Positions 7,392 to 14,998 of a DNA stretch of 59,846 nt are shown here, piece after piece (the stretch's first letter is position 1; every line of letters starts with the position of its first letter). The translations under genes were made by a program, and so were the position numbers. Source of the DNA: a virus; IMG/VR virus record IMGVR_UViG_3300037502_002383, positions 1 through 59,846 of that record; one strand, 5' to 3'. The notes below the pieces were generated by a model. That model worked only from the letters and a program-made list of their open reading frames with translations, had not been told where the DNA came from and ran no database searches.

Positions 7392-7619
7392 ATGGACTTG
7401 CAAAACATCATCCGCCGGTTAGGCGGACCAGCGGCGGTAGGCCGCGTGCTTGGCGTGCGCTCGCAGGCTGTCAGCCTGTGGGTGGCCAAGAACAGAGTAC
7501 CCATTGACCGTGTGCCGGCGCTGGTGGCGCTGGGCCGGGCGTTGGGCGTGGACCTGAAGCCGGAGGACCTGCGGCCGGACGTGCAGTGGGCTGCTCTGCG
7601 GTGCGAGGTGTGCGCATGA
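7392..7619 (+). CDS. Cro/YdaS-like DNA-binding protein
   Basis: 75 aa. MDLQNIIRRLGGPAAVGRVL then LGVRSQAVSLWVAKNRVPID is a compact helix-turn-helix of the Cro/YdaS antitoxin type: the protein begins directly with helix 1 and the recognition helix is SQAVSLWVAKN. It is first in the rightward early operon, divergent from the CI-like repressor, the classic place for Cro. No SD is visible before the ATG (ggcccccatg) and the -10 box ends at 7382, so translation is probably from a leaderless mRNA. Confidence 0.75.
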   Translation: MDLQNIIRRLGGPAAVGRVLGVRSQAVSLWVAKNRVPIDRVPALVALGRALGVDLKPEDLRPDVQWAALRCEVCA

Positions 7620-7867
7620 CCCGCGACGACATCATCCGCATGCGCGAACAGGCCGACGATTGGGCCGAGGAGCATCTGCAATGCATGGGCGAGTTTCACC
7701 CCGACTTCCTCACGGTCAGTGATGAACGCTTCGCCGCCCTTGTCGCCGCCAACGAGCGCGAGGCGTGTGCGAAGGTGTGTGAGCAGATTGACACCGCAGC
7801 GTTTGGCAGTGAAAGACCCAAGCCCAATGACTGCGCCGACGCCATCCGCGCAAGGGGGCAAGCATGA
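7616..7867 (+). CDS. Small early protein with EREACAKVC motif, 83 aa
   Basis: Start at ATG 7616 (MTRDDIIRMREQADDWAEEH) in an ATGA overlap with the cro-like gene. It has the NEREACAKVCEQID motif and ends DAIRARGQA, and is a paralogue of the leftward gene at 56998-57252, which shares MTRDDIIR, EREACAKVC and AIRARGQA. Proteins with this motif are abundant in phages of proteobacteria; their role is unknown. Its 3' end is part of a repeated junction sequence shared with genes downstream. Confidence 0.65.
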   Translation: MTRDDIIRMREQADDWAEEHLQCMGEFHPDFLTVSDERFAALVAANEREACAKVCEQIDTAAFGSERPKPNDCADAIRARGQA

Positions 7868-7894
7868 GCGCGCTGCGTGAAGCTGCTCAGCAGG
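7855..7894 (+). repeat. 40-bp direct repeat, copy 1
   Basis: The 40 bp from ggggcaagca onward, covering the stop of one gene and the first residues (MSALREAAQQ) of the next, recur exactly at 8741-8780. This suggests duplication or recombination of gene cassettes at the junction. Confidence 0.9.
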
Positions 7895-8145
7895 AGCCGG
7901 TGGCGTGGCAGTACAAGAAGGAGGGTGGCGGCATCTTTGTGTCAGACCAATGTCCCGCTGACGTTGAAGTGTGGAATGACATTGAGTGGAGCAAGCCCAT
8001 CTTCACTCACCCACCCCGCCGCGAGTGGCGCTCGTTGAGCGAGGAGGAGATTTACCCGCTGTACAACGAGCCGAGAAGCGATGCCGAGATGGTTGAGTTT
8101 GCCCGCGCCATCGAGGCCGCTTTAAGGAGCAAGAACCATGAGTGA
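7864..8145 (+). CDS. Small early protein of MSALREAAQQ group, 93 aa
   Basis: MSALREAAQQEPVAWQYKKE followed by a region with PVAWQY and WSKPIFTHPPRREWRSLSEEE, then a short helical tail. Proteins with an EPVAWQY...PLYTHP element and a W-R-x-LSEEEI tail are common accessory proteins of phages and prophages, of unknown function. The first residues are identical to those of the gene at 8750 because of the 40-bp repeat. Confidence 0.65.
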   Translation: MSALREAAQQEPVAWQYKKEGGGIFVSDQCPADVEVWNDIEWSKPIFTHPPRREWRSLSEEEIYPLYNEPRSDAEMVEFARAIEAALRSKNHE

Positions 8146-8356
8146 ACAATCTACCGCCCTGCGGCTGGCTGAACACCTTGACACGCCGCGCATCGGGCAG
8201 CACAAAGCCGCCGCCGAACTGCGCCGCCTGCATACTGTGAATCAGGAACTGTTGGATGCTTTGAAAGGCCTAAGCACTGCGCCAGATCTAAGCGCATACG
8301 GGATGGCTTTGCATAACGCCCGCGCCGCCATCGCCAAAGCGGAGGGGCAAGCATGA
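8138..8356 (+). CDS. Small early hypothetical protein, 72 aa
   Basis: MSEQSTALRLAEHLDTPRIG, an alpha-helical protein containing AAAELRRLHTVNQELLDALK and ending AIAKAEGQA. The LRRLHxVNQELLxALK element recurs in many small phage ORFs that are otherwise unrelated. It overlaps both neighbours. Confidence 0.65.
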   Translation: MSEQSTALRLAEHLDTPRIGQHKAAAELRRLHTVNQELLDALKGLSTAPDLSAYGMALHNARAAIAKAEGQA

Positions 8357-8520
8357 CCGAAGCCGTACACGTCGTGCCGCTCAATGACCTGCGTGAGCAC
8401 ATTGCCAGCGTGGACTGTTGGTGCAAACCAATCGAAGACGATGATTTTCCCGATGTCTGGGTGCATCACTCAATGGACGGGCGTGAGTCTTACGAAACAG
8501 GAGAAAGGTTGGCGTCATGA
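8353..8520 (+). CDS. Small early protein (NDLREH...DVWVHHSMDGRE), 55 aa
   Basis: Starts ATG 8353 in an ATGA overlap with the previous stop; its own TGA overlaps the next ATG at 8517. The product begins MTEAVHVVPLNDLREHIASV and contains CWCKPIEDDDFPDVWVHHSM, a pattern seen in many short phage proteins. Two Cys and several His suggest metal binding, but the function is unknown. The flanking 4-bp overlaps make it convincing despite its length. Confidence 0.7.
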   Translation: MTEAVHVVPLNDLREHIASVDCWCKPIEDDDFPDVWVHHSMDGRESYETGERLAS

Positions 8521-8753
8521 CGGAGAAACCAGAGTACGACGCAGCCGTGGAAGCTCTGCGCAAAGCCATGTGTGCCCTGCCGCGCTACTCGTTCCTACTG
8601 AATGGTGGCGGCGTATGCCGGGTTGAGGACAGTTCAGGTCGCTGGATCGAGTGGGACGAAGCACACAAGCTGTTTGATTCCGAGGTGGTGGACTGGTTGT
8701 TGGCAAAAGAGCAATCCCGCGCCGCCATCGCCAAATCGGCGGGGCAAGCATGA
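8517..8753 (+). CDS. Small early hypothetical protein, 78 aa
   Basis: MTEKPEYDAAVEALRKAMCA, then RYSFLLNGGGVCRVEDSSGR and WIEWDEAHKLFDSEVVDWLL, ending AIAKSAGQA. The C-terminal segment repeats that of the 8138-8356 gene. It looks like a small two-layer fold with a helix-rich C-terminus; no known function. Confidence 0.6.
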   Translation: MTEKPEYDAAVEALRKAMCALPRYSFLLNGGGVCRVEDSSGRWIEWDEAHKLFDSEVVDWLLAKEQSRAAIAKSAGQA

Positions 8754-8780
8754 GCGCGCTGCGTGAAGCTGCTCAGCAGG
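8741..8780 (+). repeat. 40-bp direct repeat, copy 2
   Basis: Exact second copy of 7855-7894, again spanning a stop/start junction. A shorter related junction (ggggcaagcatgac) occurs at 8345-8358. Confidence 0.9.
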
Positions 8781-8962
8781 CGCTGGACGCGCTCGATGAT
8801 GGACTGCCGTTCGCACACCTGGACAACGTCGTGGCGCCGGCGCTGAGGGCGGCGCTGGAGCGCCAGCTCACGATCGAGGAGATCGAAGACGTGTGGGTGC
8901 GGTGCGGCTACACGGGACGCGCTCCGCTTGGTTTCGCACGGGCGCTGGCCCGGATGCTATGA
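8750..8962 (+). CDS. Small early protein of MSALREAAQQ group, 70 aa
   Basis: MSALREAAQQALDALDDGLP followed by HLDNVVAPALRAALERQLTI and EEIEDVWVRCGYTGRAPLGF. The C-terminal IEEIEDVWVRCGY...FARAL element resembles short phage helical proteins. It shares its N-terminus with the gene at 7864 through the 40-bp repeat and overlaps the next start by 4 bp. Confidence 0.6.
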   Translation: MSALREAAQQALDALDDGLPFAHLDNVVAPALRAALERQLTIEEIEDVWVRCGYTGRAPLGFARALARML

Positions 8963-9153
8963 CCGAGCTGCGCCTGGAGCTCAGCCGGGAGGCGCTGGAG
9001 GCCATTGTGCGCGGGGAGGAGTTGGTGCTGGACATCGCGGATGAGAATTTGCGCGTGTTCCTGGCCTGCGATCAGGTGACCTTGGAGCACTTCGCATCCG
9101 CCGTGCAGCGGGCCATGCTGCACCTGCTGCCGGTGGGCGACAGCAAACATTGA
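8959..9153 (+). CDS. Small acidic hypothetical protein, 64 aa
   Basis: Start at ATG 8959 (MTELRLELSREALEAIVRGE), in the ATGA overlap. Residues about 20-45 (EELVLDIADENLRVFLACDQ) are acidic. The arrangement with ELVxDxxDxxLRVFLACD suggests a small globular phage protein; function unknown. Confidence 0.6.
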   Translation: MTELRLELSREALEAIVRGEELVLDIADENLRVFLACDQVTLEHFASAVQRAMLHLLPVGDSKH

Positions 9154-9203
9154 TCACCGTGCCGGCCGGTCTGCCGGTGACTTGACCTGAAAGAGGAGAG
9201 GCT

Positions 9204-9410
9204 GTGAGTTTGCAACGGCAAGAGTATTTCGAGGACCTGATCAACGACGCGATGGTCGTGCTGGAGCGGCGCTGGCCCGAGCACGACGTGGCCGATCAGC
9301 CGGAGGTGGTGGCGGCGCTGATCGTCTCAGACGCGCTCAACGGCATGCGCAAGAGCATGCTGGACCTGAGCGAGGCTGTGCGCTCCGTCGGGCGGACCCG
9401 GCTGGGGTGA
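9204..9410 (+). CDS. Small hypothetical protein upstream of primase, 68 aa
   Basis: GTG start at 9204 with a good SD (agaggag) 7 bp upstream. MSLQRQEYFEDLINDAMVVL is helical and acidic. The gene overlaps the primase/helicase gene in a GTGA arrangement and is probably translationally coupled to it. Function unknown. Confidence 0.6.
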   Translation: MSLQRQEYFEDLINDAMVVLERRWPEHDVADQPEVVAALIVSDALNGMRKSMLDLSEAVRSVGRTRLG

Positions 9411-11776
9411 CGGTGAGCAGGTTCGGCGTGCTGGGCCCGAAGTTGCACCGGGCCGGCTGGGACGTCATACCGATCCCCGACGGAGAGAAGAGGCCGGCGT
9501 TCAAGCGCTGGCAGCACGGCTTGAGTGCTGAGCAGGTGGACCACTACGCTGCGAACGGCTACGCCCGCGGCTCGGTGGGGCTGCTGGCGCGCGGGTTCCC
9601 CGCGGTGGACGTCGACGTGCTCGACGCCGAGTGCGCCCTGGCGGTGCAGGCGCTGGCGCTTGAGGTGCTGGGCGACGCGCCCGTGCGCGTGGGCAAGCCG
9701 CCGAAGCGGCTGCTGATGTACCGCTGCGACACGGCGTTCGCCAAGGTGAAGGTGAACCTGGCCGGCCCCGGCGAGGCCACTGGCATCGTCGAGGTGCTCA
9801 GCGATGGCCAGCAGTACCTGATCTACGGGCGCCACCCGGAGGGCCACGAGTACGAGTGGGTGCGCGGCGCCGGGCCCGGCGACGACTGCGACGTGTGGCA
9901 GCTTACGGCGATCGACCAAGCCGCGGTGAGCCGCCTCGTGCAGCGCCTGAGCGAGCCTGGCGCGCTGCCGCAGGGCTGGAGCGTGGTGGGCGGCCGGCAG
10001 GGCGGTGGAGCGGGCGGAGCGGGTGGCGGGGCTGCGGCAGAGAGCGGGGAGGGCGGTGACGCCTTCGCCCTGCTGAAGGCGCCGCTTGAGGGCTGGCCGC
10101 TGGAGCGGGTGGTGACGCAGGTCCTGCCCCACCTCGACCCGAACATGCTCAACGACCAGTGGGCTGTGGTGGGGATGGCGCTGCACCACCAGGGTCAGGG
10201 CAGTGAGGAGTGGCTGCAGGCATGGGATGAGTGGTCCCAGCCCGGCCACACCTGGGCGGAGGGCGAGTGCGCCTACCGCTGGGGCTCGTTCAAGGACGCG
10301 CTTGGCCGAGGCGCCGGCGGGGTCACGCTGGCCACCTTGCTGAAGTGGAGCAAGGAGGCCCGGGAGAAGGCCGAGCGCGAGGGCCGCCACGCGCTGCTGC
10401 AGGAGCTGCAGGCGCTGGTGGCCGGCGTGCAGGACGCGCAGGACCTGCCGGAGAAGATCGCCCCACGCATCGCCCAGCAGTCAGCGCTGAACGAACTGGA
10501 GCGCGAGCAGCTCGCGGTGGCGATCCGCCAGCGCACGCAGGAGCTCACCGGGGTGCGCCTGCAGATCAGCGCCGTGCGCAGCTGGCTGCGGCCCAAGACC
10601 AGCTCGGCGTTCGCCCATGTCAACGACGAGGGCCACCCCCTGTGCACGTTGGAGAACATGCGCCAACTGCTGAGCCAGCTGCACTGGCGCGTGCGCTACA
10701 ACGTGATCAAGAAGGCGATCGAGATCCTGATCCCCGGCCAGGGGTTCTCGCGCGACAACCGCGACAACGCCGCGATTGCCTGCGTGCTGTCTGAGTGCGA
10801 GAAGGCACGCATGCCGACGAAGCATGTGGCGCAGTACCTGATCAAGATCGCCGACGAGAACCAGTTCAACCCCGTGGCGGTTTGGGTCGAGTCCAAGCCG
10901 TGGGACGGGGTGTCGCGCCTGGAGGACTTCTACGCCACCGTGCGGTCAACTGAGGCCAGTGAGCGGCTGAAGAAGCGACTGCTGCGCAAGTGGCTGATCC
11001 AGTGCGTGGCCGCGGCGTTCAGCCCCGACGGCATCGCCACCCAGGGCATCCTGACCTTCGTCGGGCCGCAGAACATCGGCAAGACCACTTGGTTCCAGCG
11101 GCTGGCGCCGCCGGAGCTCGATGTGGTGCTGACCGGGCACACGCTGGACACCAAGAGCAAGGACAGCACGTTCATCGCGTTGACGTTTTGGCTGGTGGAG
11201 CTGGGCGAGGTGGACGCGACCATGCGAAAGAGCGACATCTCGGCGTTAAAGAGTTTCATCACGCAACCTCACGACAAGATCCGGCGTCCATACGCAGCGA
11301 CGGAAAGTAGCTTTGGACGCAGGACGGCGTTTGGCGCAACCGTGAACGACGAACAGTATTTGCACGACCCAACCGGCAACCGCAGGTTCTGGACGATTGA
11401 GGTGGAGAGCTTCGACCTGGACCGCACGATTGACATGCAGCAGCTGTGGGCTGAAGTGCTGGGCCTGTACCAGGCCGGGGAGCGGTGGTTCCTGGACCAC
11501 GCGGAGGTGACGGAGCTGAACGCGCACAACGACGACTTCACGGTCCAGGACCCGATCGAGGAGCGCATTGCGGGCGCCTTCGACTGGTCCACAGACGGCC
11601 CCTGGCGGTGGGTGACGGCCACAGAAGTGCTGATGATGTTGGGTGTTTCGGACCCATCGCGCTATCAGGCGATCAGCGCAGGCCGGGCGATCAAGCGGCT
11701 CAACAAAAATCAGCGAAAAAAGAGCAATGGCCGCGTGATTTTTGCGATCCCAGCCGCGGAGGCGTTTTTAGGGTAA
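9407..11776 (+). CDS. Primase-polymerase/VapE-type helicase
   Basis: 789 aa with GTG start. The N-terminal 200 residues look like a bifunctional DNA primase/polymerase domain (AGWDVIPIPDGEKRPAFKRW, FPAVDVDVLD). A PriCT-like segment follows (NDQWAVVGMALHHQGQGSEE, GECAYRWGSFK). The C-terminal half is a VapE (virulence-associated E)-type P-loop NTPase: Walker A GPQNIGKTTW at about residue 553, Walker B LVELGEVD at about 597, then KSDISALKSFIT and RRTAFGATVNDEQYLHDPTG ... FWTIEV. It should prime and unwind DNA for phage replication. It lies just before an AT-rich repeat region and the VRR-NUC and SNF2 genes. Confidence 0.85.
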   Translation: MTVSRFGVLGPKLHRAGWDVIPIPDGEKRPAFKRWQHGLSAEQVDHYAANGYARGSVGLLARGFPAVDVDVLDAECALAVQALALEVLGDAPVRVGKPPKRLLMYRCDTAFAKVKVNLAGPGEATGIVEVLSDGQQYLIYGRHPEGHEYEWVRGAGPGDDCDVWQLTAIDQAAVSRLVQRLSEPGALPQGWSVVGGRQGGGAGGAGGGAAAESGEGGDAFALLKAPLEGWPLERVVTQVLPHLDPNMLNDQWAVVGMALHHQGQGSEEWLQAWDEWSQPGHTWAEGECAYRWGSFKDALGRGAGGVTLATLLKWSKEAREKAEREGRHALLQELQALVAGVQDAQDLPEKIAPRIAQQSALNELEREQLAVAIRQRTQELTGVRLQISAVRSWLRPKTSSAFAHVNDEGHPLCTLENMRQLLSQLHWRVRYNVIKKAIEILIPGQGFSRDNRDNAAIACVLSECEKARMPTKHVAQYLIKIADENQFNPVAVWVESKPWDGVSRLEDFYATVRSTEASERLKKRLLRKWLIQCVAAAFSPDGIATQGILTFVGPQNIGKTTWFQRLAPPELDVVLTGHTLDTKSKDSTFIALTFWLVELGEVDATMRKSDISALKSFITQPHDKIRRPYAATESSFGRRTAFGATVNDEQYLHDPTGNRRFWTIEVESFDLDRTIDMQQLWAEVLGLYQAGERWFLDHAEVTELNAHNDDFTVQDPIEERIAGAFDWSTDGPWRWVTATEVLMMLGVSDPSRYQAISAGRAIKRLNKNQRKKSNGRVIFAIPAAEAFLG

Positions 11777-11986
11777 GAGGGCAAAGGTGAGGGGTCTATT
11801 GCCCTGACCCTTTACCCTGACCTAAGTCCTTGATCTTCAACAAAAAAACACTAAAGGGTAATAGAGGGTAATAGATCTCTAATACAACATTGGGGTAAGT
11901 ATATAGTAAGTAGTGCTTACTATATATGTTCCCTAGAGATATAGTCTTCTAAGTACATTCCCCTCCTATGCCCTTTACCCTGCCCC
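11777..11986. other. AT-rich repeat region, candidate replication origin
   Basis: 210 bp without a gene, clearly more AT-rich than its surroundings. The hexamer GGGTAA or its complement occurs six times: 11771 (at the stop codon), 11812, 11856, 11866, 11893 and 11975. A perfect hairpin lies at 11900-11926. Iteron-like repeats, AT-richness and a position next to the primase/helicase gene fit a replication origin; a regulatory leader for the VRR-NUC gene is the alternative. Confidence 0.4.
11900..11926. repeat. 11-bp inverted repeat hairpin
   Basis: Arms tatatagtaag (11900-11910) and cttactatata (11916-11926) are perfectly complementary with a 5-bp loop. No T-run follows, so it is not a typical terminator; it could be an extruding or binding site in the putative origin. 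Confidence 0.8.
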
Positions 11987-12256
11987 ATGCTTGAGCGAGA
12001 AGTTGAGCGTCATTTGGTTGAGCGGGTCCGTGCGGCCGGCGGTCTGGCTTTCAAATGGGTCAGCCCGGCTAACGCAGGAGTGCCTGACCGCGTGTGCTTC
12101 CTGCCCGGCGGGCGGGTGGTGTTCGTGGAGCTCAAGCGCCCGGGTGGGTCGCTGAGGCCGCTGCAGGAGCGGGTGATCGGGATGCTGCGGCGGCTGGGTG
12201 CTGAGGTCCACGTTGTGGACAGCAAGGAAGGTGTGGATGAGGTTCTCGCCGCGTGA
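11987..12256 (+). CDS. VRR-NUC domain nuclease
   Basis: 89 aa, the whole length being one VRR-NUC domain of the PD-(D/E)XK superfamily. MLEREVERHLVERVRAAGGL leads to the active-site region GVPDRVCFLPGGRVVFVELK, with the Asp of PDR and the E-x-K of VELK, and the helix RPLQERVIGMLRRLGAEVHV. Such stand-alone phage enzymes are predicted structure-specific nucleases (Holliday or flap). The gene overlaps the SNF2 helicase gene by 20 bp, the common phage pairing. Confidence 0.88.
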   Translation: MLEREVERHLVERVRAAGGLAFKWVSPANAGVPDRVCFLPGGRVVFVELKRPGGSLRPLQERVIGMLRRLGAEVHVVDSKEGVDEVLAA

Positions 12257-13586
12257 GGTGCAGCGCATCGCCATTGAGCGGGTGCTGAGCGCCAAGGAGC
12301 AGCTGATCGCGCTGCGCATGGGTGCGGGCAAGTCAGCGGTGGTGCTCACGGCGCTGCAGGAGCTGCTGCACGACCGGTTCGAGGTGGGGCGATGCCTGAT
12401 CGTGGCGCCCAAGCGGGTGGCCGAGCTCGTGTGGGCGCAGGAGGCCGGCAAGTGGGACCACACCCAGGGCTTGCGGGTTGAGCGCGTGCTGGGCACCCGG
12501 GAGCAGCGCGTGGCCGCGTTGGCCCGGCCAGCGGATGTGCACGTCATCAACGTCGAGAACTTCTGCTGGCTGGCGGAGCTCGTGGAGGAGAGCGGCGAGG
12601 CCTGGCCGTGGGACATGGTGGTGATCGATGAGAACCGCGGCGTCAAGGATCGGGCCAGCAAGACCTGGAAGGCCTTCAAGCGGGTGCGCGATCAGATCCA
12701 ACGGCTGTACCTGCTGACGGGCACACCGACCCCCAACGGTTTGCTGGAGCTGTGGCCGCAGGTGAGCCTGCTGGACCGTGGGCAGCGGCTGGGCCGAAGC
12801 CTGACGGCGTACCGGGACCGATGGTTTCAGCCGGACAAGCGCAACGGCATGGTGGTCTACACCTGGAAGCTGAGGCCGGGCGCAGAGCAGGAGATCCACG
12901 AGGCGGTGTCGGACGTGATGCTGAGCCTGGACAGCGACGCGCGGATGCCGGAGCGGATCGACAACATCGTGCCGGTGGCGTTCGACATGCGGCGCTACCG
13001 GGAGCTGGAGCGCACCTTGGTGAGCGGGGCCGTCACGGCGCCGTCAGCGGGCGTGCTGGCGGGCAAGCTGGCGCAGATGGCTAACGGGGCGGTGTACGAC
13101 GACGTGGGCGGCGTGGAGCACGTCCACGACGCGAAGTTGGAGGCGCTGCGCGAGATCGTCGAGCAGGGCGAGCCGGTGCTGTGCCTGACGACGTTCAGGC
13201 ATGACACAGCGAGAATCCGGCACGCCTTCCCACAGGCCCGGGAATTCGACGGCGAGCGGTCGCTGCGGGATTGGCAGGCGGGCAAGGTGCCGCTGCTGCT
13301 GATGCACCCGGCCAGCGGCGGCCACGGGGTCGACGGGCTGCAGCAGGGCGGGCGCGTGGCGGTGTGGTTCGGTCTGCCGTTCAGCCTGGACCTGTACGAG
13401 CAGGCCAACGCCCGGCTGCACCGGCCAGGCCAGAGCCGCGGGGTGGTGATCCACCACTTGGTGGCGCAGGGCACGATCGATGAGCGGGTGATGGCCGTCC
13501 TGGCGGCCAAGGGCGACGTGCAGCAGGCGCTGCTGGACGCGGTCAAGGGTTTGCAGCAAGGGCAGAACGTGGGGGTTACAGCATGA
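12237..13586 (+). CDS. SNF2-family DNA helicase
   Basis: Start chosen at ATG 12237 (MRFSPREVQRIAIERVLSAK), giving 449 aa. Walker A-like RMGAGKSAVVL lies at about residues 27-37, motif Ia LIVAPKRVAELVW follows, motif II is VVIDENRGVKDRASKTW, where DEN replaces DEAH as in short phage SNF2 proteins, and motif III is LYLLTGTPTPNG. The second RecA lobe ends in LYEQANARLHRPGQSRGV. These ATPases translocate on duplex DNA; in phages they accompany VRR-NUC and replication genes. It overlaps the next gene by 4 bp. Confidence 0.88.
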   Translation: MRFSPREVQRIAIERVLSAKEQLIALRMGAGKSAVVLTALQELLHDRFEVGRCLIVAPKRVAELVWAQEAGKWDHTQGLRVERVLGTREQRVAALARPADVHVINVENFCWLAELVEESGEAWPWDMVVIDENRGVKDRASKTWKAFKRVRDQIQRLYLLTGTPTPNGLLELWPQVSLLDRGQRLGRSLTAYRDRWFQPDKRNGMVVYTWKLRPGAEQEIHEAVSDVMLSLDSDARMPERIDNIVPVAFDMRRYRELERTLVSGAVTAPSAGVLAGKLAQMANGAVYDDVGGVEHVHDAKLEALREIVEQGEPVLCLTTFRHDTARIRHAFPQAREFDGERSLRDWQAGKVPLLLMHPASGGHGVDGLQQGGRVAVWFGLPFSLDLYEQANARLHRPGQSRGVVIHHLVAQGTIDERVMAVLAAKGDVQQALLDAVKGLQQGQNVGVTA

Positions 13587-14074
13587 GGCGAGAGCGGATC
13601 GACCAGGCGCAGGGCTCGCGCCACCTGGAGGAGGCACCGATCGAGGAGATCGGCGACGTGGACGTGTTGCGGGCCATGGGTATGGCCGCGCAGCGCCAGC
13701 CGCTGGGGGTGAGCCTGTGGAGGCTGCGCTACAGCCGCGCCAGAAGCGAGCTGGCCACGGTGCTGGAGGGCTTGACCGCGTGGGCGTGCCGTAACGGGAC
13801 GGACCCTGAGCTGGTGCCGCCCGTGCTGGCGCACTGGCTGCAGGACGTGTGCCGGGTCTGCGAGGGCCGGGGGTACGCGGTGGTGGACGGCACGCCGATG
13901 TTGTCAGACACCCCGTGCGGTGCGTGCGGGGGAAGCGGCAGGGCTCCGTTGCCGGTGGCCGGGGCGCAGGCTGCGGCGCTGCTGGAGCATATCGCCAGCC
14001 TGGAGCGGCTGGCGGCGGCGGACATCATGCGGCGCCTCAGCCTGCAGATGGCGGACCTGGACGGCCCGGGCTGA
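13583..14074 (+). CDS. Zn-finger protein, possible late antiterminator (Q-like)
   Basis: 163 aa ending the rightward early operon. It contains a DnaJ-type zinc centre: CRVCEGRGY (about residues 90-98) and CGACGGSGR (112-120), flanked by helices (QPLGVSLWRLRYSRARSELA; RLAAADIMRRLSLQMADLDG). Zn-finger proteins of this size at the end of early operons include lambdoid Q/antitermination proteins, and a promoter-terminator pair before the late genes would suit that role. This is position-based inference; the sequence proves only the zinc finger. Confidence 0.6.
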   Translation: MRRERIDQAQGSRHLEEAPIEEIGDVDVLRAMGMAAQRQPLGVSLWRLRYSRARSELATVLEGLTAWACRNGTDPELVPPVLAHWLQDVCRVCEGRGYAVVDGTPMLSDTPCGACGGSGRAPLPVAGAQAAALLEHIASLERLAAADIMRRLSLQMADLDGPG

Positions 14075-14088
14075 ATTGCAGGCTGGGG

Positions 14089-14517
14089 TCAGGCCCGATC
14101 GGGCAGGCGCTGGCCGCAGCAGGGGCAGCGGGCCTTGGTGTCGCGTGCGATGGCCGCGTAGACGGCGCTGGAGCTGATTCCCAGCCTCTCGGCGGCCTGG
14201 ATGGGCCCTACCCCTTGGCTGACCAGTTCCAGCGCCTTCTGCGTGCGGCTGAGGGGCTCGCCGGGGCGGGCCTGGGCGGCGGTAGCGCGTGCGGCGGCCT
14301 CCGGCGTGGGCCTGGGGCGCCTGTAGAGCGCCACAGCACCCGGCGGCAGGGGTACGGGCGTGCGGGGGAACGACAGGCAGCGCAGGGGCCCGTCGGGCTG
14401 CGCACGGGTCGCGACCAGTACTGTCCGGGGGGCGGATGCGACTGTGGCCTCGATGCCGGCGCGCACCTTGTCGGACCAGGGCAGCGCCAAGAAGTCGGCG
14501 AGGGGGGACGGGTTCAC
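14089..14517 (-). CDS. Helix-turn-helix protein with C-terminal zinc ribbon
   Basis: 142 aa. Residues about 89-128 form a resolvase-type HTH (TQKALELVSQGVGPIQAAER, LGISSSAVYAAI), followed by CPCCGQRLPDR, half of a zinc ribbon. The N-terminal half is Pro-rich with no clear domain. It should bind DNA; phage proteins of this style may be regulators or terminase-like accessories. It is last in a leftward block and converges with the rightward early operon with 14 bp between stops. Confidence 0.65.
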   Translation of the reverse strand: MNPSPLADFLALPWSDKVRAGIEATVASAPRTVLVATRAQPDGPLRCLSFPRTPVPLPPGAVALYRRPRPTPEAAARATAAQARPGEPLSRTQKALELVSQGVGPIQAAERLGISSSAVYAAIARDTKARCPCCGQRLPDRA

Positions 14518-14738
14518 GGCTGGACCTCCGCGACCGGGGGCCGGTTCTTGGCCGCCCAGCGGCGGTCAGCGGGCACGGCGGGGTAGATCCACAGGGGCCG
14601 GTCACCGGTCAGCACCTGCACCAGGACGTGCGAGACCTGGCCCTGGGCGTCCAGCACCACGCCGGCCGCGTAGGCCTCACCCCGGCGGATGAGGTCCACC
14701 GCCCGGGGGCGTTTTGCGGGGATGGCGGTGGCGGTCAT
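14514..14738 (-). CDS. Hypothetical protein, 74 aa
   Basis: MTATAIPAKRPRAVDLIRRG, a basic N-terminus followed by a beta-rich part (YAAGVVLDAQGQVSHVLVQV). Overlaps both neighbours by 4 bp. Unknown function. Confidence 0.55.
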   Translation of the reverse strand: MTATAIPAKRPRAVDLIRRGEAYAAGVVLDAQGQVSHVLVQVLTGDRPLWIYPAVPADRRWAAKNRPPVAEVQP

Positions 14739-14998
14739 GCTGCGGCTCCCGTTGCGCGTGCGATGGCGGCGCGTGCTTGGTTGAGGATCGCGCGGCCCTT
14801 GTCGCTGAACTGCAGCCGATCGGCCAGGGCGTGGCCCTTCACGTCCATGGCCATGAGGGTCTGCAGGGCGGCCAGCAGGTCAGGGGCTGCACTGAGCAAA
14901 CGATGATCAGCGGCGGCCGCCACCGGCCGGGGGCGGTGGGCTTGGCGGGGCTGGCGGGCCAGCGGGGCGCCGTGGTGCATGGGGTTTGAGCGGCTCAT
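14735..14998 (-). CDS. Hypothetical protein, 87 aa
   Basis: The first 35 residues are basic and His/Pro/Ala-rich (MSRSNPMHHGAPLARQPRQA). Residues about 36-85 contain HRLLSAAPDLLAALQTLMAM and KGRAILNQARAAIARATGAA, the common phage ALxxLL...ARAAIAKATG helical motif. Unknown function. Confidence 0.55.
   Translation of the reverse strand: MSRSNPMHHGAPLARQPRQAHRPRPVAAAADHRLLSAAPDLLAALQTLMAMDVKGHALADRLQFSDKGRAILNQARAAIARATGAAA

Noticed and set aside
7392-7867. YdaS/YdaT toxin-antitoxin pair
   Set aside because: The first protein is YdaS/Cro-like, but the next gene belongs to a family of small phage proteins, not a toxin; position favours a Cro function.
9296-10390. 364-aa minus-strand frame within the primase gene
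   Set aside because: Shadow of the primase-helicase gene; Leu/Arg/His-rich, no motif or start site.
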